Below are positions 1-8,708 of a DNA stretch of 34,764 nucleotides, piece after piece (the first letter of the stretch is position 1; each line of letters opens with the position of its first letter). Source of the DNA: Gloeocapsa sp. PCC 73106 (GTDB taxonomy: Bacteria > Cyanobacteriota > Cyanobacteriia > Cyanobacteriales > Gloeocapsaceae); the NCBI RefSeq assembly GCF_000332035.1, contig NZ_ALVY01000189.1, positions 1-34,764 on the forward strand, read 5' to 3'. The notes under the pieces were generated by a model. That model ran no database searches. It was given only the letters and a program-made list of their open reading frames with translations, and was not told the DNA's origin. Both the position numbers and the translations under genes were made by a program.

Positions 1-339
1 TACAAAATCGAAGATAAAGGCGGCTTAATGCTGATGCTTGATCCTAAAAAAATCAAACCATCACAAAGATGTCCAAACTGTGGCGCAGTTCATAAAGATT
101 GGGCTAATTTGTCAAACAGAGAGCACTTATGCTCAGATTGCGGGTTCAAAATTCCTAGAGATAAAGGATCTGCGATGGTGATGTACAACGTTGCCACGAA
201 TAAGCAACCGGGGTTAGGAACTAGCCTCGATAACCTTGGATGTTCTAGCTCTACTTCAAAGGAACGTAAGCGTAAGCATACGGGTTCATTGAAGCAACTA
301 GGGCAAGTGAAGAGGCAGAAACGCTCATCTCAGGCGTAG
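1..339 (+). CDS. tnpB: TnpB (IS200/IS605/IS607-group nuclease), 3' end only
   Basis: The frame is open from base 1 and ends with TAG at 339, so only the last 112 residues lie in the window. A zinc ribbon is visible (CPNC, then CSDC 19 residues after the first pair), followed by an RDKGSAMVMYN segment. That segment corresponds to the RuvC-III DRDxNAAxN motif of TnpB proteins, and its Asp is retained. TnpB is the RNA-guided nuclease encoded by IS200/IS605 and IS607 elements. The long basic, Ser-rich tail after the motif is typical of cyanobacterial TnpB. menC starts only about 20 bp downstream, so the right end of the element, and any omega-RNA overlapping it, must sit in or immediately after the gene. 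The family assignment is firm. Whether the gene is intact cannot be judged from the window. Confidence 0.85.
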   Translation, partial: YKIEDKGGLMLMLDPKKIKPSQRCPNCGAVHKDWANLSNREHLCSDCGFKIPRDKGSAMVMYNVATNKQPGLGTSLDNLGCSSSTSKERKRKHTGSLKQLGQVKRQKRSSQA

Positions 340-358
340 CCGGATGTGCGTAGTTCAT

Positions 359-1267
359 ATGTCCAAGATAACTTTTAGCTTTGCTACCTATCAACGTCCC
401 TTTGTTACTCCTCTGGTAACTCACCATGGTACTTGGGAAGTAAGATCTGGGATTATTATCCGTATCGCTGACGATGAGGGTAGGGTAGGATGGGGTGAAA
501 TCGCCCCTTTATCTTGGTTTGGCTCAGAAACATTAGCACAAGCGATCGCATTTTGTCAAGAGATAGAGAAAAAAAGTTTAACAGAAGCAGTCATCAAAGA
601 GATTCCCAGTCATCTGACTGCTTGCCAATTTGGTTTTGAATGCGCTTTAGAAGACTTATACCATCATCCCACAGTAGCAGAAGACTCCCTCGATTATAGT
701 TACTTACTCCCCGCGGGAAAAGAAGCGTTAAGAGCTTGTCAACAAGAAAGAAGAACCACCTTTAAATGGAAAATTGGGGTTAAACCCTTAGAAGAAGAAT
801 TAGAGATTTTTACTCAACTCGTACCCCTGTTACAAGGTGCTAAAGTGCGACTGGACGCGAATGGAGGATTAAGCTTAGCAAAAGCGATCGCCTGGTTAAA
901 AATAGCTGATGAAACTGGAGTCGTAGAATTTCTAGAACAACCCCTACCCCCTGCACAATTCCAGGAGATGTTAGAGTTAAGCAGAGAATACCAGACTGCG
1001 ATCGCTCTAGATGAATCCGTCGCCACCTTGACGCAGTTAGAAGCTTGTTATCATAACCAATGGCGAGGAATATACGTAATTAAACCCGCGATCGCCGGTT
1101 CCCCCCAAAAATTACGACGACTTTGTCGTGAATTGAAACTCGATTTAGTCTTTTCATCCGTATTTGAGAGTAAAATTGGCAGACAAGCGGTGTTAAACTT
1201 AGCTAGGGAATTAGGTACCCAACGTGCTTTGGGTTTTAGTATCAATCACTGGTTTAAAGAAATTTGA
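359..1267 (+). CDS. menC: o-succinylbenzoate synthase (MenC)
   Basis: Enolase-superfamily enzyme that dehydrates SHCHC to o-succinylbenzoate in the menaquinone/phylloquinone pathway (phylloquinone serves photosystem I). With the ATG at 359 the protein has 302 residues, a normal length. The expected active-site series is visible in order: KWK (about 136-138), the metal ligands Asp in RLDANGG (about 166), Glu in FLEQP (about 193) and Asp in ALDES (about 218), then the second catalytic Lys in IKPAI (about 242). An ATG at 344 would add five residues (MCVVH) that do not look like the family; 359 begins MSKITFSFATY, which does. No good ribosome-binding site precedes either start, probably because the TnpB element ends just upstream and may have replaced the native leader. 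The stop overlaps the menE start by 3 bases (TTGA). Confidence 0.93.
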   Translation: MSKITFSFATYQRPFVTPLVTHHGTWEVRSGIIIRIADDEGRVGWGEIAPLSWFGSETLAQAIAFCQEIEKKSLTEAVIKEIPSHLTACQFGFECALEDLYHHPTVAEDSLDYSYLLPAGKEALRACQQERRTTFKWKIGVKPLEEELEIFTQLVPLLQGAKVRLDANGGLSLAKAIAWLKIADETGVVEFLEQPLPPAQFQEMLELSREYQTAIALDESVATLTQLEACYHNQWRGIYVIKPAIAGSPQKLRRLCRELKLDLVFSSVFESKIGRQAVLNLARELGTQRALGFSINHWFKEI

Positions 1268-2604
1268 TCCTCTCTCAACTCCAACACAATTGGTTAGTCA
1301 ACTACGATAATTTTCGCTTTTCTCACCAGGTAGAGCAAATTATCACCCAGTTAACTGATTTTTGGCAAGATCCCTTACCCCCTAGGATATTACTAGCTGA
1401 TACAGAACCTCATCGTTTTTTAGCGGTGTTTTTCGCCTGTGTCGCCCTCGATTACCCCGTTTTTCTGGCTAATCCTCACTGGAAAACCAAAGAATGGCAG
1501 GAAATATATCAACTAGTAAAACCTAATTTGATTTGGCATCAACAAGAACAAGTATTTTTTAAGGCTTCAAGCAGTATTACCAATTGCCCCGGGACAATTA
1601 TGATTCCCACTGGAGGATCTTCAGGAAAAATTCGGTTTGCTATGCACAATTGGCGCACTCTCAGCGCTGCTGTGAATGGTTTTGTCGAGTATTTTGAATC
1701 AGGTAGGGTAAATTCTTGTTGTCTTCTTCCTCTTTACCATGTGGGAGGATTAATGCAGTGTTTACGTTCCTTTCTCACCGGTGGAAAACTATTACTCTTG
1801 GCTTATGCAGCTTTAAAGAATAATCAATTTAAATGGGAGTTCGACACTCAAAACTATTTTTTATCTCTAGTGCCAACTCAACTGCAACATTTGCTGGAAT
1901 TAAATCCAGAATGCTTATCCGGTTTCTCTACTATACTCGTCGGTGGCGCTCCTACTTGGACAACTTTACTCGATCGCGCTAGAAAACATCAAATCCCTCT
2001 CGCTTTAACCTACGGTATGACTGAAACAGCCGCGCAAATCGTCACCCTCAAACCTTATGAGTTTTTGAAGGGTAATAACAGTTCGGGTAGAGTTCTTGAG
2101 CACGCTCATATTACCATTACCGATCAAGAGGGTAATATACTCCCACAGGGAAAAACGGGAACTATTAGCATTAAAGCCGATTCTCTATGTTTAGGGTATT
2201 ATCCCCACCTTTTTAGTCCAGATTTCTGCTTTTTAAGTCAGGATTTGGGCAGATTTGACGTACAGGATTACCTGACTATCTTGGGACGTAGTAACCGCAG
2301 CATTATTACTGGGGGTGAAACGGTTTTCCCCGAAGAGGTTGAATCAGTAATTTTAGACACTGGGTTAGTTCGTGATGTTTGTGTTTTAGGCTTGGCGGAT
2401 AATTATTGGGGAGAGGTAATTACGGCAGTTTACGTATCTGCAACTCCTAATCAAGGACATCAAGAGATATCTATAGCGATCCAAGAGAAACTAAGCAAGT
2501 ATAAGTGTCCTAAGTATTGGTTAGAGTGCGATCGCTTACCTCGTAATCTTCAAGGCAAAATTAATCATCAAGAACTAAAGCAATGGGCAATTACACAGCT
2601 ATGA
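1264..2604 (+). CDS. menE: o-succinylbenzoate-CoA ligase (MenE)
   Basis: ANL-superfamily adenylating enzyme that activates o-succinylbenzoate with ATP and CoA, the step after MenC. It has 446 residues. The phosphate-binding loop TGGSSGK is at about 116-122, the A5 motif YGMTE at about 250, the hinge-region motif GRSNRSIITGGE at about 341, and the C-terminal catalytic Lys lies in GKINHQE at about 432. The start is TTG at 1264, overlapping the menC stop, which implies translational coupling. The 3' end overlaps the convergent gene at 2591 by 14 bp. Identification is strengthened by the menC neighbour. Confidence 0.93.
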   Translation: MILSQLQHNWLVNYDNFRFSHQVEQIITQLTDFWQDPLPPRILLADTEPHRFLAVFFACVALDYPVFLANPHWKTKEWQEIYQLVKPNLIWHQQEQVFFKASSSITNCPGTIMIPTGGSSGKIRFAMHNWRTLSAAVNGFVEYFESGRVNSCCLLPLYHVGGLMQCLRSFLTGGKLLLLAYAALKNNQFKWEFDTQNYFLSLVPTQLQHLLELNPECLSGFSTILVGGAPTWTTLLDRARKHQIPLALTYGMTETAAQIVTLKPYEFLKGNNSSGRVLEHAHITITDQEGNILPQGKTGTISIKADSLCLGYYPHLFSPDFCFLSQDLGRFDVQDYLTILGRSNRSIITGGETVFPEEVESVILDTGLVRDVCVLGLADNYWGEVITAVYVSATPNQGHQEISIAIQEKLSKYKCPKYWLECDRLPRNLQGKINHQELKQWAITQL

Positions 2605-3358
2605 GTCTGGGTTCAGAAAACTTGCGGAATTTAGCATAAGAAGTGGGTTGGGGATGAAATCTAGACATAAAACTCGTCTGAATCCCAATACTATTGAGAT
2701 AGAACAAGTAAGAATTCATGCTTTCTATCGTTCCAGGATTAGTGTAATCTAAATAATACAGTTGTGGTTGTTCTCCATCCTGCCAATACGCATCTTGAGG
2801 AACTTCGCCTTGAACTTCGGTAATTTCAGGATTGGCAAAAAATGGTAAGTGTAAATGCTTAGTAATAATACGGTTTAAGGCTTTACGTTGTACCGACACC
2901 CCAAAAGTTTTACCCAAAGATCGCACTAACGTATATTTTGAAAACATCAGCAACATTAAAATGGGTTGTCTCAAATCTTGGTGAACCTCTTTACCAATAG
3001 ACAACCCCGATATTTCAAAAATATTTTCGCCGCTTAAATTGCAACAGTTCTCCCAATGTTTCTGACCGAAAAACTTCTCGCTTTTGAGGGCTTTATGCTC
3101 TTTTTTCAGTTGTATATTCAGGTTGCCCACTACTTCGCCTTGATTGGTAATCACGATGCCATAGTCATTATCGTCTATTAGTTTCTCTGTTCCCCAAACT
3201 TGGTTGTAGACCTGATTGGCTAAAGTTCGTCCCTTTTTGTAAAAAATATCGTTCTGGTTAACTAAATGTATATCCATCCTAGATGAAGATTCTATCACCG
3301 GATTGGGGTTTCTCCAGATAGCTAGTTTTTCAAGAACTGTACTAGAAATGTTTAGCAC
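2591..3358 (-). CDS. GNAT-like / thermostable-hemolysin-like protein of unknown function
   Basis: A 255-residue protein starting at GTG, with a clear GGAGG ribosome-binding site 8-9 bases upstream on the minus strand. There is no signal peptide. The central part (about 70-175) looks like the acyltransferase fold shared by thermostable hemolysin, FeeM-type N-acyl amino acid synthases and homoserine-lactone synthases: a strand carrying GEVVGNLNI, a FEISGLSIGKEV segment, then a long hydrophobic helix and GKTFGVSVQRKALNRI. Members of that superfamily transfer acyl groups from acyl carrier protein or CoA. The assignment rests on pattern resemblance, so the substrate is unknown. It is convergent with menE and is followed on its 5' side by almost 500 bp of non-coding DNA. 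Confidence 0.45.
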   Translation of the reverse strand: MLNISSTVLEKLAIWRNPNPVIESSSRMDIHLVNQNDIFYKKGRTLANQVYNQVWGTEKLIDDNDYGIVITNQGEVVGNLNIQLKKEHKALKSEKFFGQKHWENCCNLSGENIFEISGLSIGKEVHQDLRQPILMLLMFSKYTLVRSLGKTFGVSVQRKALNRIITKHLHLPFFANPEITEVQGEVPQDAYWQDGEQPQLYYLDYTNPGTIESMNSYLFYLNSIGIQTSFMSRFHPQPTSYAKFRKFSEPRLIAV

Positions 3359-3848
3359 TTGCTTATTCCTCCATTAGCTCGTCTTTTGGTCCTTGGCGGT
3401 TTCAATGCTCAAGGTGGTAAGGTTAAACTCAGTATTTGTAACTACTAACAATTACTTACCCTTAAAATTTACTTGGTTTTACTGATGTCCGAGGGACTAC
3501 ACATTGTTCAAAGTTTAAAACCCTACACCTTATTATTAGAAGGGTTCAGAGCGTATCTTGATCTGGAAGTGTAGCCTTCTTTTTCAGAAAACCAGCAGAC
3601 TTATACGAATATAAGAGGAATGAATGAAATTGTCAAGTTATTTGAAGCAAAGATAAAATATTCTTATTGCTATTTTTAAAAGCTAAATCGAGTTTTTGAT
3701 AATGAGGTAAAGCCTTTGCAGGAACTTGATCCCCTGAAGAGAAACATTGTAAAAACCAATCATTCAGTTACCAATCTGCCAAGTCAAAGATCAGCAGAAA
3801 TTGTGTTAATTTAGGTTAGGAGAGAAAAAGTAACAATAAATTTAAGTT
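3359..3848. other. 490-bp gap with no recognisable gene
   Basis: This AT-rich region separates the divergent GTG start at 3358 from nurA. I see no tRNA, no convincing peptide of 40 or more codons and no IS end. An AGAAGG...CCTTCT pair about 30 bases apart, near 3538-3585 and followed by TTTTC, could form a weak hairpin but is not convincing as a terminator. The region presumably carries the divergent promoters of both flanking genes. The purine-rich stretch TTAGGAGAG lies too far (about 25 bases) from the nurA ATG to be its ribosome-binding site with confidence. Confidence 0.4.
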
Positions 3849-5039
3849 ATGCTCGACTTAACTAAGTTGGCGAGACAATTACCCGGGATTAGCGAGCAAA
3901 TGTACCAGGAGGTAGCAGTTTCCAAACAAAGATTAACCAAAGCAATAGCATTGTTAAGTCAAGCTCAAGCTAACTTAGAAGAATTATTAGCAAAACAGAA
4001 GCAATGGGGCGATCGCCTAATTTTCGCAGCGGCCACTCCCGTCGAAGCTTTAGATACTCCACTGACTTTAGGCGTTTCCGCTTTTAGTCACAGCGTCTTC
4101 GCCACCGATGGCTCTCAGATAGCCCCGTCTCACCACGAAATAGCCTACTGTTATCTGCTCAATATCGGTAGGATTATGCTGCACTATGGGCAAAATTTAC
4201 ATCCCCTCCTCGATAGTTTGCCAGAAATTTACTACAAACCAGAAGACTTATATATTTCCAAAAAATGGGGTATTCGCACCGAAGAATGGATGGGATACAG
4301 ACGCACCGTAGCAGAAGCAAAAGTATTAGCCGAGATGGCTTGTGCGTGGGTTAAACCACCTGGGGCGCATTACGAACCCAATTTAGCCTTAGTAGATGGT
4401 TCATTGATTTACTGGTTTCTAGAAGTATTACCCCATGAAGCTAAAGATTTGCTCCTACCAGAGATCTTTCAAGCTTGGTCAAATTTGCAGGAGCAAAAAA
4501 TCCCTCTGGTGAGTTACATCAGCGCCCCTCGCAGTAGCGAGAGTATTAACTTTTTACGTTTACAAGCTTGTCCTTACCCCAAACCTAACTGTCAAAGCCA
4601 ATGCGGTAATCTGGATAAACTCCCTTGTCAAGTAGTAGAACCCTTGCGAGATGCCACTCTCTGGGCTTACTTATTAAAGCCAGGGGAAAGAAGCCCATTG
4701 TGGCGCAGCAATCTGCGAATTTTAGATTTATACCCCGAATCCTATCGCGTTTATTTCTGCTATATCAATGTGGGAACAGAGATAGCACGTGTAGAAATGC
4801 CCGCATGGGTAGCATTGGATTCAACCTTACTAGAGCAAGCCCTAGGAATAGTATTAGCGCAAGTATATAAAGGTTATGGCTATCCCATCGCTTTAGCAGA
4901 AGCCCACAATCAAGCGGTGGTTAAGTCAGGCGATCGCGCCCGTTTTTTTGCCCTATTAGAAGACCAAATGATTCGTGCCGGCTTAAAGAATGTGGGTATA
5001 TCTTATAAAGAAAGTAGTAAACGCATAAGTATAGCCTGA
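3849..5039 (+). CDS. nurA: NurA-domain nuclease family protein
   Basis: 396 residues. NurA is a 5'-3' nuclease that in archaea works with HerA, Mre11 and Rad50 in DNA-end resection; cyanobacteria carry a divergent homologue whose role is less clear. The family hallmark, an early acidic strand ATDGSQ (Asp about 87), is followed by a second acidic motif LVDGSLIYW (Asp about 183), both expected metal ligands. A four-cysteine cluster (C-x6-C-x3-C-x7-C, about residues 250-270) could bind a metal. The N-terminal 60 residues are predicted helical/coiled. The next gene follows after 3 bp, so the two are probably co-transcribed. No herA-like gene is in the window. Confidence 0.8.
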   Translation: MLDLTKLARQLPGISEQMYQEVAVSKQRLTKAIALLSQAQANLEELLAKQKQWGDRLIFAAATPVEALDTPLTLGVSAFSHSVFATDGSQIAPSHHEIAYCYLLNIGRIMLHYGQNLHPLLDSLPEIYYKPEDLYISKKWGIRTEEWMGYRRTVAEAKVLAEMACAWVKPPGAHYEPNLALVDGSLIYWFLEVLPHEAKDLLLPEIFQAWSNLQEQKIPLVSYISAPRSSESINFLRLQACPYPKPNCQSQCGNLDKLPCQVVEPLRDATLWAYLLKPGERSPLWRSNLRILDLYPESYRVYFCYINVGTEIARVEMPAWVALDSTLLEQALGIVLAQVYKGYGYPIALAEAHNQAVVKSGDRARFFALLEDQMIRAGLKNVGISYKESSKRISIA

Positions 5040-5042
5040 GTA

Positions 5043-5903
5043 ATGGATAACGCACTCAATCAACGCATTGGAGCATTCTACGACGCCTCAACCGAACTAT
5101 GGGAGGAGGTATGGGGTGAACATCTCCATCACGGTTATTACGGTAAAAACGGAGACTACGTAGTTAATCGGCGTCAGGCGCAAATCGATTTAATCGAGGA
5201 GTTGTTAGCTTGGTCCCAAATTCAACAAGCCCAATCAATCCTAGACGTAGGCTGTGGTGTAGGGGGTAGTACTCTGTATCTAGCTCAAAAATTTAACTCC
5301 CCAGCCACGGGAATTACTCTCTCTTCCCTACAACAGCAACGAGGGGAACAAAGAGCCAAAGCTGCTAATTTAGAGCAAAAAATTACTTTTCAGCTCGCTG
5401 ACGCTTTAGAATTACCGTTTGCTAATGATTCCTTTGATTTAGTCTGGTCTCTAGAAAGTGGAGAACATATGGCTGATAAAAACCGCTTTCTGCAAGAATG
5501 TTACCGAGTTTTACAACCAGGGGGGAACTTAATCCTGGCAACCTGGTGTCATCGCTCCACTAACTCTGTAGCAGGATTACTTACTCTTTCAGAAAAAAGA
5601 CTTCTAGAACAAATTTATCAAGTTTATTGTCTACCCTACGTGATCTCTTTGCCAGAGTATCAGGCGATCGCCCTAAATATTGGTTTTGAGCAAATTCAAG
5701 TAGACGATTGGTCCACTGCTGTTGCCCCTTTTTGGTACAAAGTTGTCGAGTCTATGTTTGAACCTCGATCCTTAATTGGCTTAGTACAAGGGAACTTTCA
5801 AACCCTCCAATCTGCCTTAGCCGTTGGCTTAATGATTCGCGGTTACCAAAGGGGTCTAATTCGTTTTGGCTTACTCTCAGCTCAGAAACCAAATTTGGTA
5901 TAA
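5043..5903 (+). CDS. SAM-dependent methyltransferase, gamma-tocopherol methyltransferase type
   Basis: 286 residues. The SAM-binding motif I ILDVGCGVGGS is at about 66-76, and the post-motif GITLSSLQQQRG is characteristic of the tocopherol/MPBQ methyltransferase group. The N-terminal segment (FYDASTELWEEVWGEHLHHGYYG, split here as FYDAS...WEEVWG...HHGYYG) resembles the Synechocystis Slr0089 gamma-tocopherol methyltransferase, which methylates gamma- to alpha-tocopherol in membranes. The ATG at 5043 lies 3 bp after the nurA stop. A related quinone methyltransferase role (MPBQ/MSBQ) is the main alternative; the HHGYYG start favours gamma-TMT. A TATAAT at its stop codon may belong to the glnN promoter. 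Confidence 0.75.
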   Translation: MDNALNQRIGAFYDASTELWEEVWGEHLHHGYYGKNGDYVVNRRQAQIDLIEELLAWSQIQQAQSILDVGCGVGGSTLYLAQKFNSPATGITLSSLQQQRGEQRAKAANLEQKITFQLADALELPFANDSFDLVWSLESGEHMADKNRFLQECYRVLQPGGNLILATWCHRSTNSVAGLLTLSEKRLLEQIYQVYCLPYVISLPEYQAIALNIGFEQIQVDDWSTAVAPFWYKVVESMFEPRSLIGLVQGNFQTLQSALAVGLMIRGYQRGLIRFGLLSAQKPNLV

Positions 5904-5904
5904 T
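5899..5904 (+). promoter_or_regulatory. Candidate -10 box for glnN
   Basis: A perfect TATAAT overlaps the stop codon of the preceding methyltransferase gene, 67 bases before the glnN ATG. No good -35 hexamer lies 16-18 bases upstream, which would fit an activator-dependent (for example NtcA-type) promoter. However, I see no canonical GTA-N8-TAC site at the expected position upstream. Confidence 0.35.
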
Positions 5905-5927
5905 TTATGGCTATTTTACTAACAGAG

Positions 5928-5953
5928 TTTGAGTAACATGAAAAATACTCAAA
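5928..5953 (+). promoter_or_regulatory. Perfect 8-bp inverted repeat in the glnN leader
   Basis: TTTGAGTA (5928-5935) and its exact reverse complement TACTCAAA (5946-5953) flank a 10-base spacer. The dyad ends 3 bases before the AAGGA ribosome-binding sequence (5957-5961) of glnN. It contains GTA...TAC, but with 10 rather than 8 bases between, so it is not a canonical NtcA box. It could be a protein operator downstream of the start site or an RNA hairpin masking the ribosome-binding site. Confidence 0.5.
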
Positions 5954-5970
5954 TCTAAGGACAAATCGCT

Positions 5971-8142
5971 ATGAGTGGAAACGATGCCAGAGTTCAGGCA
6001 GTACATGACATTACTAACAGAGAGCCGATGTCGATGAAGACACCGGAAAAGTTAGAACAAATGTGGGCAACGAACGTATTCAATCTGGCCAAAATGCAAG
6101 CGAGTTTACCCAAGGCTGTATTTAAGTCCATTAAAAATACCATCATTACTGGCGAAAAGCTCGATCCCTCCGTAGCTGATGCTGTCGCCATGGCCATGAA
6201 AGACTGGGCTACAGCAAAAGGAGCAATGTACTACGCCCACGTTTTCTATCCCATGACTAACCTGACAGCCGAAAAGCACGATGGTTTTATTTCGGTACAA
6301 GGAGATGGAAACGTCATTTCAGAATTTTCAGGCAAGGTCCTAGTTCAAGGAGAACCCGACGGCTCTTCTTTCCCCAATGGTGGTATTAGAGATACTTTTG
6401 AAGCTCGGGGTTACACAGCTTGGGATGTCACGAGTCCAGCTTACATCATGGAGACGGATAACGGTTCAACCCTCTGTATCCCCACCGTTTTCGTATCTTG
6501 GACAGGTGAAGCTTTAGACAAAAAAGTACCCTTGTTACGCTCCATCGCCGCCATGGATAAAGCCGCCCAGAAGGTTTTAAAAATCCTAGGACACACAAAT
6601 ATCGCCCACGTCAACTCCAGTTGTGGTGCAGAGCAAGAGTATTTCCTGATTGACGCTAATTTCGCAGCTACTCGTCCCGATATCCTTTTATCTGGGCGCA
6701 CCCTTTTCGGTAAACCCCCAGCCAAAGGTCAAGAATTTGATGATCACTATTTTGGGGCGATTCCCGATCGCGTTCAAGTGTTCATGCAAGACGTAGAGGA
6801 GACCATGTATAAACTTGGTATCCCCGCCAAAACTAGACACAACGAAGTAGCACCCGGTCAATTTGAGCTCGCGCCCTTTTTTGAAGCGGCTAACGTCGCT
6901 AGCGATCATCAACAGTTAACCATGACTATCTTACGTCATACTGCTAAAAAACATGGGCTTCATTGTCTGCTCCACGAAAAGCCCTTCGCTGGAGTAAATG
7001 GCTCGGGTAAACACGTTAACTGGTCCATCGGCAACTCAACTCAAGGCAATTTCTTAGACCCAGGTGATTCTCCCCACGAAAACGCTCAATTCTTGCTTTT
7101 CTGCGGTGCCGTGATCCGTGGTGTGCATAAATACGGTCCCCTAATGCGCGCAGTAATAGCTACAGCGAGTAACGATCACCGGTTGGGCGCCAATGAAGCA
7201 CCTCCGGCTCTGATGTCCGTTTACCTCGGTACTCAGTTAGAAGAAATCTTTGAACAGATCAAAAATGGCTCAGTAACCGAATCCAAACGCAAAGGAGTCA
7301 TGGATCTCGGTTTGGATGTTATCCCCCCTCTAACTAAAGACGCAGGAGATAGAAACCGTACCTCACCCTTTGCTTTTACGGGTAATCGCTTCGAGTTTCG
7401 CGCCGTTGGCTCTAGTCAGTCTGTTTCTGGTCCTCTAGTAGCTCTCAACACCATACTTGCCGATTCTCTCGATTGGGTCGCTAATCGCCTCGAATCAGAG
7501 TTAGCTAAGGGATTAGAGCTCAATGGCGCTATCTTGACCGTGCTCAAAGAAATCATGGAAGACCACGGCGCGGTTATTTTTGGCGGTAATGGCTATTCTC
7601 CCGAATGGCATAAAATGGCCCAAGAGCGAGGTCTGATTAACTTGCCCACCACGGCTGACGCTTTACCCGTTCTCAAACAAGAGTATATTGAAGACTTATT
7701 TACTAAAACGGGAGTACTTTCACCCGTTGAACTCGAAAGCCGTTTTGAAGTCTACGCAGAACAGTATATCCAATCTATTGAGGTAGAGACAAAACTGATG
7801 GTACACATGGCAAAAACTATGATTTACCCAGCAGCGATTGAGTATTTGTCCCAACTGTCCTCTACTATCTCAGATCTAGCTGATTTGGGCATTGACTTTG
7901 AGAAGGAAACTGTCAGTAAAGTTGCGGCTTTAGGGAATTCCATCTTTGAATCGGTGAAAGAGTTAAGCGAAGCGATCGCTAAACACGATTTTGCTACCAC
8001 CGAAGAACATATGAATTATTGTGCTTATCATCTCATGCCTTTGATGTCTCAGCTACGCCAATACGTAGATACCCTCGAAAGCGAGGTAGCAGATTGTTTG
8101 TGGCCTTTACCTACCTATCAGGAGATGTTGTTTATTAAGTAA
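5971..8142 (+). CDS. glnN: Glutamine synthetase type III (GlnN)
   Basis: 723 residues, the length of type III glutamine synthetases, which are much larger than GlnA (about 470). It makes glutamine from glutamate, ammonium and ATP. Visible family motifs include [10 protein letters not shown] (about 290), [14 protein letters not shown] (about 344), [17 protein letters not shown] (about 461) and a long C-terminal helical region. In Synechocystis and related strains glnN is induced by nitrogen starvation through NtcA as a back-up to glnA. The leader here has an AAGGA ribosome-binding site and a perfect dyad. The gene is probably monocistronic or read through into the pentapeptide gene 59 bp downstream. 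Confidence 0.96.
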   Translation: MSGNDARVQAVHDITNREPMSMKTPEKLEQMWATNVFNLAKMQASLPKAVFKSIKNTIITGEKLDPSVADAVAMAMKDWATAKGAMYYAHVFYPMTNLTAEKHDGFISVQGDGNVISEFSGKVLVQGEPDGSSFPNGGIRDTFEARGYTAWDVTSPAYIMETDNGSTLCIPTVFVSWTGEALDKKVPLLRSIAAMDKAAQKVLKILGHTNIAHVNSSCGAEQEYFLIDANFAATRPDILLSGRTLFGKPPAKGQEFDDHYFGAIPDRVQVFMQDVEETMYKLGIPAKTRHNEVAPGQFELAPFFEAANVASDHQQLTMTILRHTAKKHGLHCLLHEKPFAGVNGSGKHVNWSIGNSTQGNFLDPGDSPHENAQFLLFCGAVIRGVHKYGPLMRAVIATASNDHRLGANEAPPALMSVYLGTQLEEIFEQIKNGSVTESKRKGVMDLGLDVIPPLTKDAGDRNRTSPFAFTGNRFEFRAVGSSQSVSGPLVALNTILADSLDWVANRLESELAKGLELNGAILTVLKEIMEDHGAVIFGGNGYSPEWHKMAQERGLINLPTTADALPVLKQEYIEDLFTKTGVLSPVELESRFEVYAEQYIQSIEVETKLMVHMAKTMIYPAAIEYLSQLSSTISDLADLGIDFEKETVSKVAALGNSIFESVKELSEAIAKHDFATTEEHMNYCAYHLMPLMSQLRQYVDTLESEVADCLWPLPTYQEMLFIK

Positions 8143-8201
8143 ATAAGCTCGCGTACCTTTAAGATAGGATAGTCCCTAAAAATCGTCGCAGTAGTAAAAT
8201 T

Positions 8202-8672
8202 ATGAGCAAAATCTACTCCTTTATGATCGGGATTATCCTTCTGGGTTTGTTGGTCTTGCCCGTTTACGCCGTAGATTACAATAAAGTAACTCTGATCGGT
8301 CATGATTTTTCGGGTCAAGATTTGACTGATGCTAGCTTTGATCTGGCTAGTTTGAGAGAAAGCAACTTTAGTCACGCTAATTTAACTGGAGTACGCTTTT
8401 TTTCCGCTAATTTAGAATCTGTCAATTTCGAAGGTGCTAATCTTACTAACGCTACTCTTGATTCAGCTCGTTTGAATGATGCTAATCTTAAAAACGCTAT
8501 TCTTATAGGCGCTTTCGTCAGTAACGCTAAAGTTCAAGGGGTCAACATCGAAGGGGCTGATTTTACTGATGCATTGATTCTCCCCTACGAACAAAAACTT
8601 TTATGTAAAGTCGCTCAGGGAACTAATCCCGTCACTGGGCGCGACACCCGTGAGACTCTATTTTGTCCTTAA
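8202..8672 (+). CDS. Exported pentapeptide-repeat protein
   Basis: 156 residues. The first 24 form a signal peptide (MSKIY, hydrophobic core, then VYA|VDY), so it is probably periplasmic or thylakoid-lumenal. Residues about 38-125 are tandem A(D/N)LxX-type pentapeptides (for example FSHANLTGVRF, ANLTNATLDSA, ARLNDANLKNA), which fold into a right-handed quadrilateral beta-helix. Two cysteines in the C-terminal tail (LLCKVAQG...ETLFCP) may form a disulphide. Lumenal pentapeptide proteins of this size are common in cyanobacteria and mostly of unknown function. The gene ends at the hairpin at 8674-8708. Confidence 0.85.
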   Translation: MSKIYSFMIGIILLGLLVLPVYAVDYNKVTLIGHDFSGQDLTDASFDLASLRESNFSHANLTGVRFFSANLESVNFEGANLTNATLDSARLNDANLKNAILIGAFVSNAKVQGVNIEGADFTDALILPYEQKLLCKVAQGTNPVTGRDTRETLFCP

Positions 8673-8673
8673 A

Positions 8674-8708
8674 CTTCTTCTCCTGGTGTTGTTCCAGGAG
8701 ATTTGAAG
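8674..8708. terminator. Hairpin between convergent genes, probably bidirectional terminator
   Basis: The perfect 8-bp arms TCTCCTGG (8679-8686) and CCAGGAGA (8694-8701) enclose a 7-base loop. An outer CTTC/GAAG pair (8674-8677 with 8705-8708) extends the stem. It lies between the stops of the pentapeptide gene (+) and dps (-). A T-run (within 8711-8719) follows on the plus strand; the minus-strand tail is less T-rich. Confidence 0.75.

Noticed and set aside
3359-3848. tRNA or small RNA gene in the long gap
   Set aside because: No cloverleaf, no T-psi-C-like GTTCRANNC in context and no clear terminator could be found by eye.
5931-5948. NtcA box in front of glnN
   Set aside because: GTA and TAC are 10 bases apart instead of 8, and the site lies downstream of the best -10 box, so it is reported only as a dyad.
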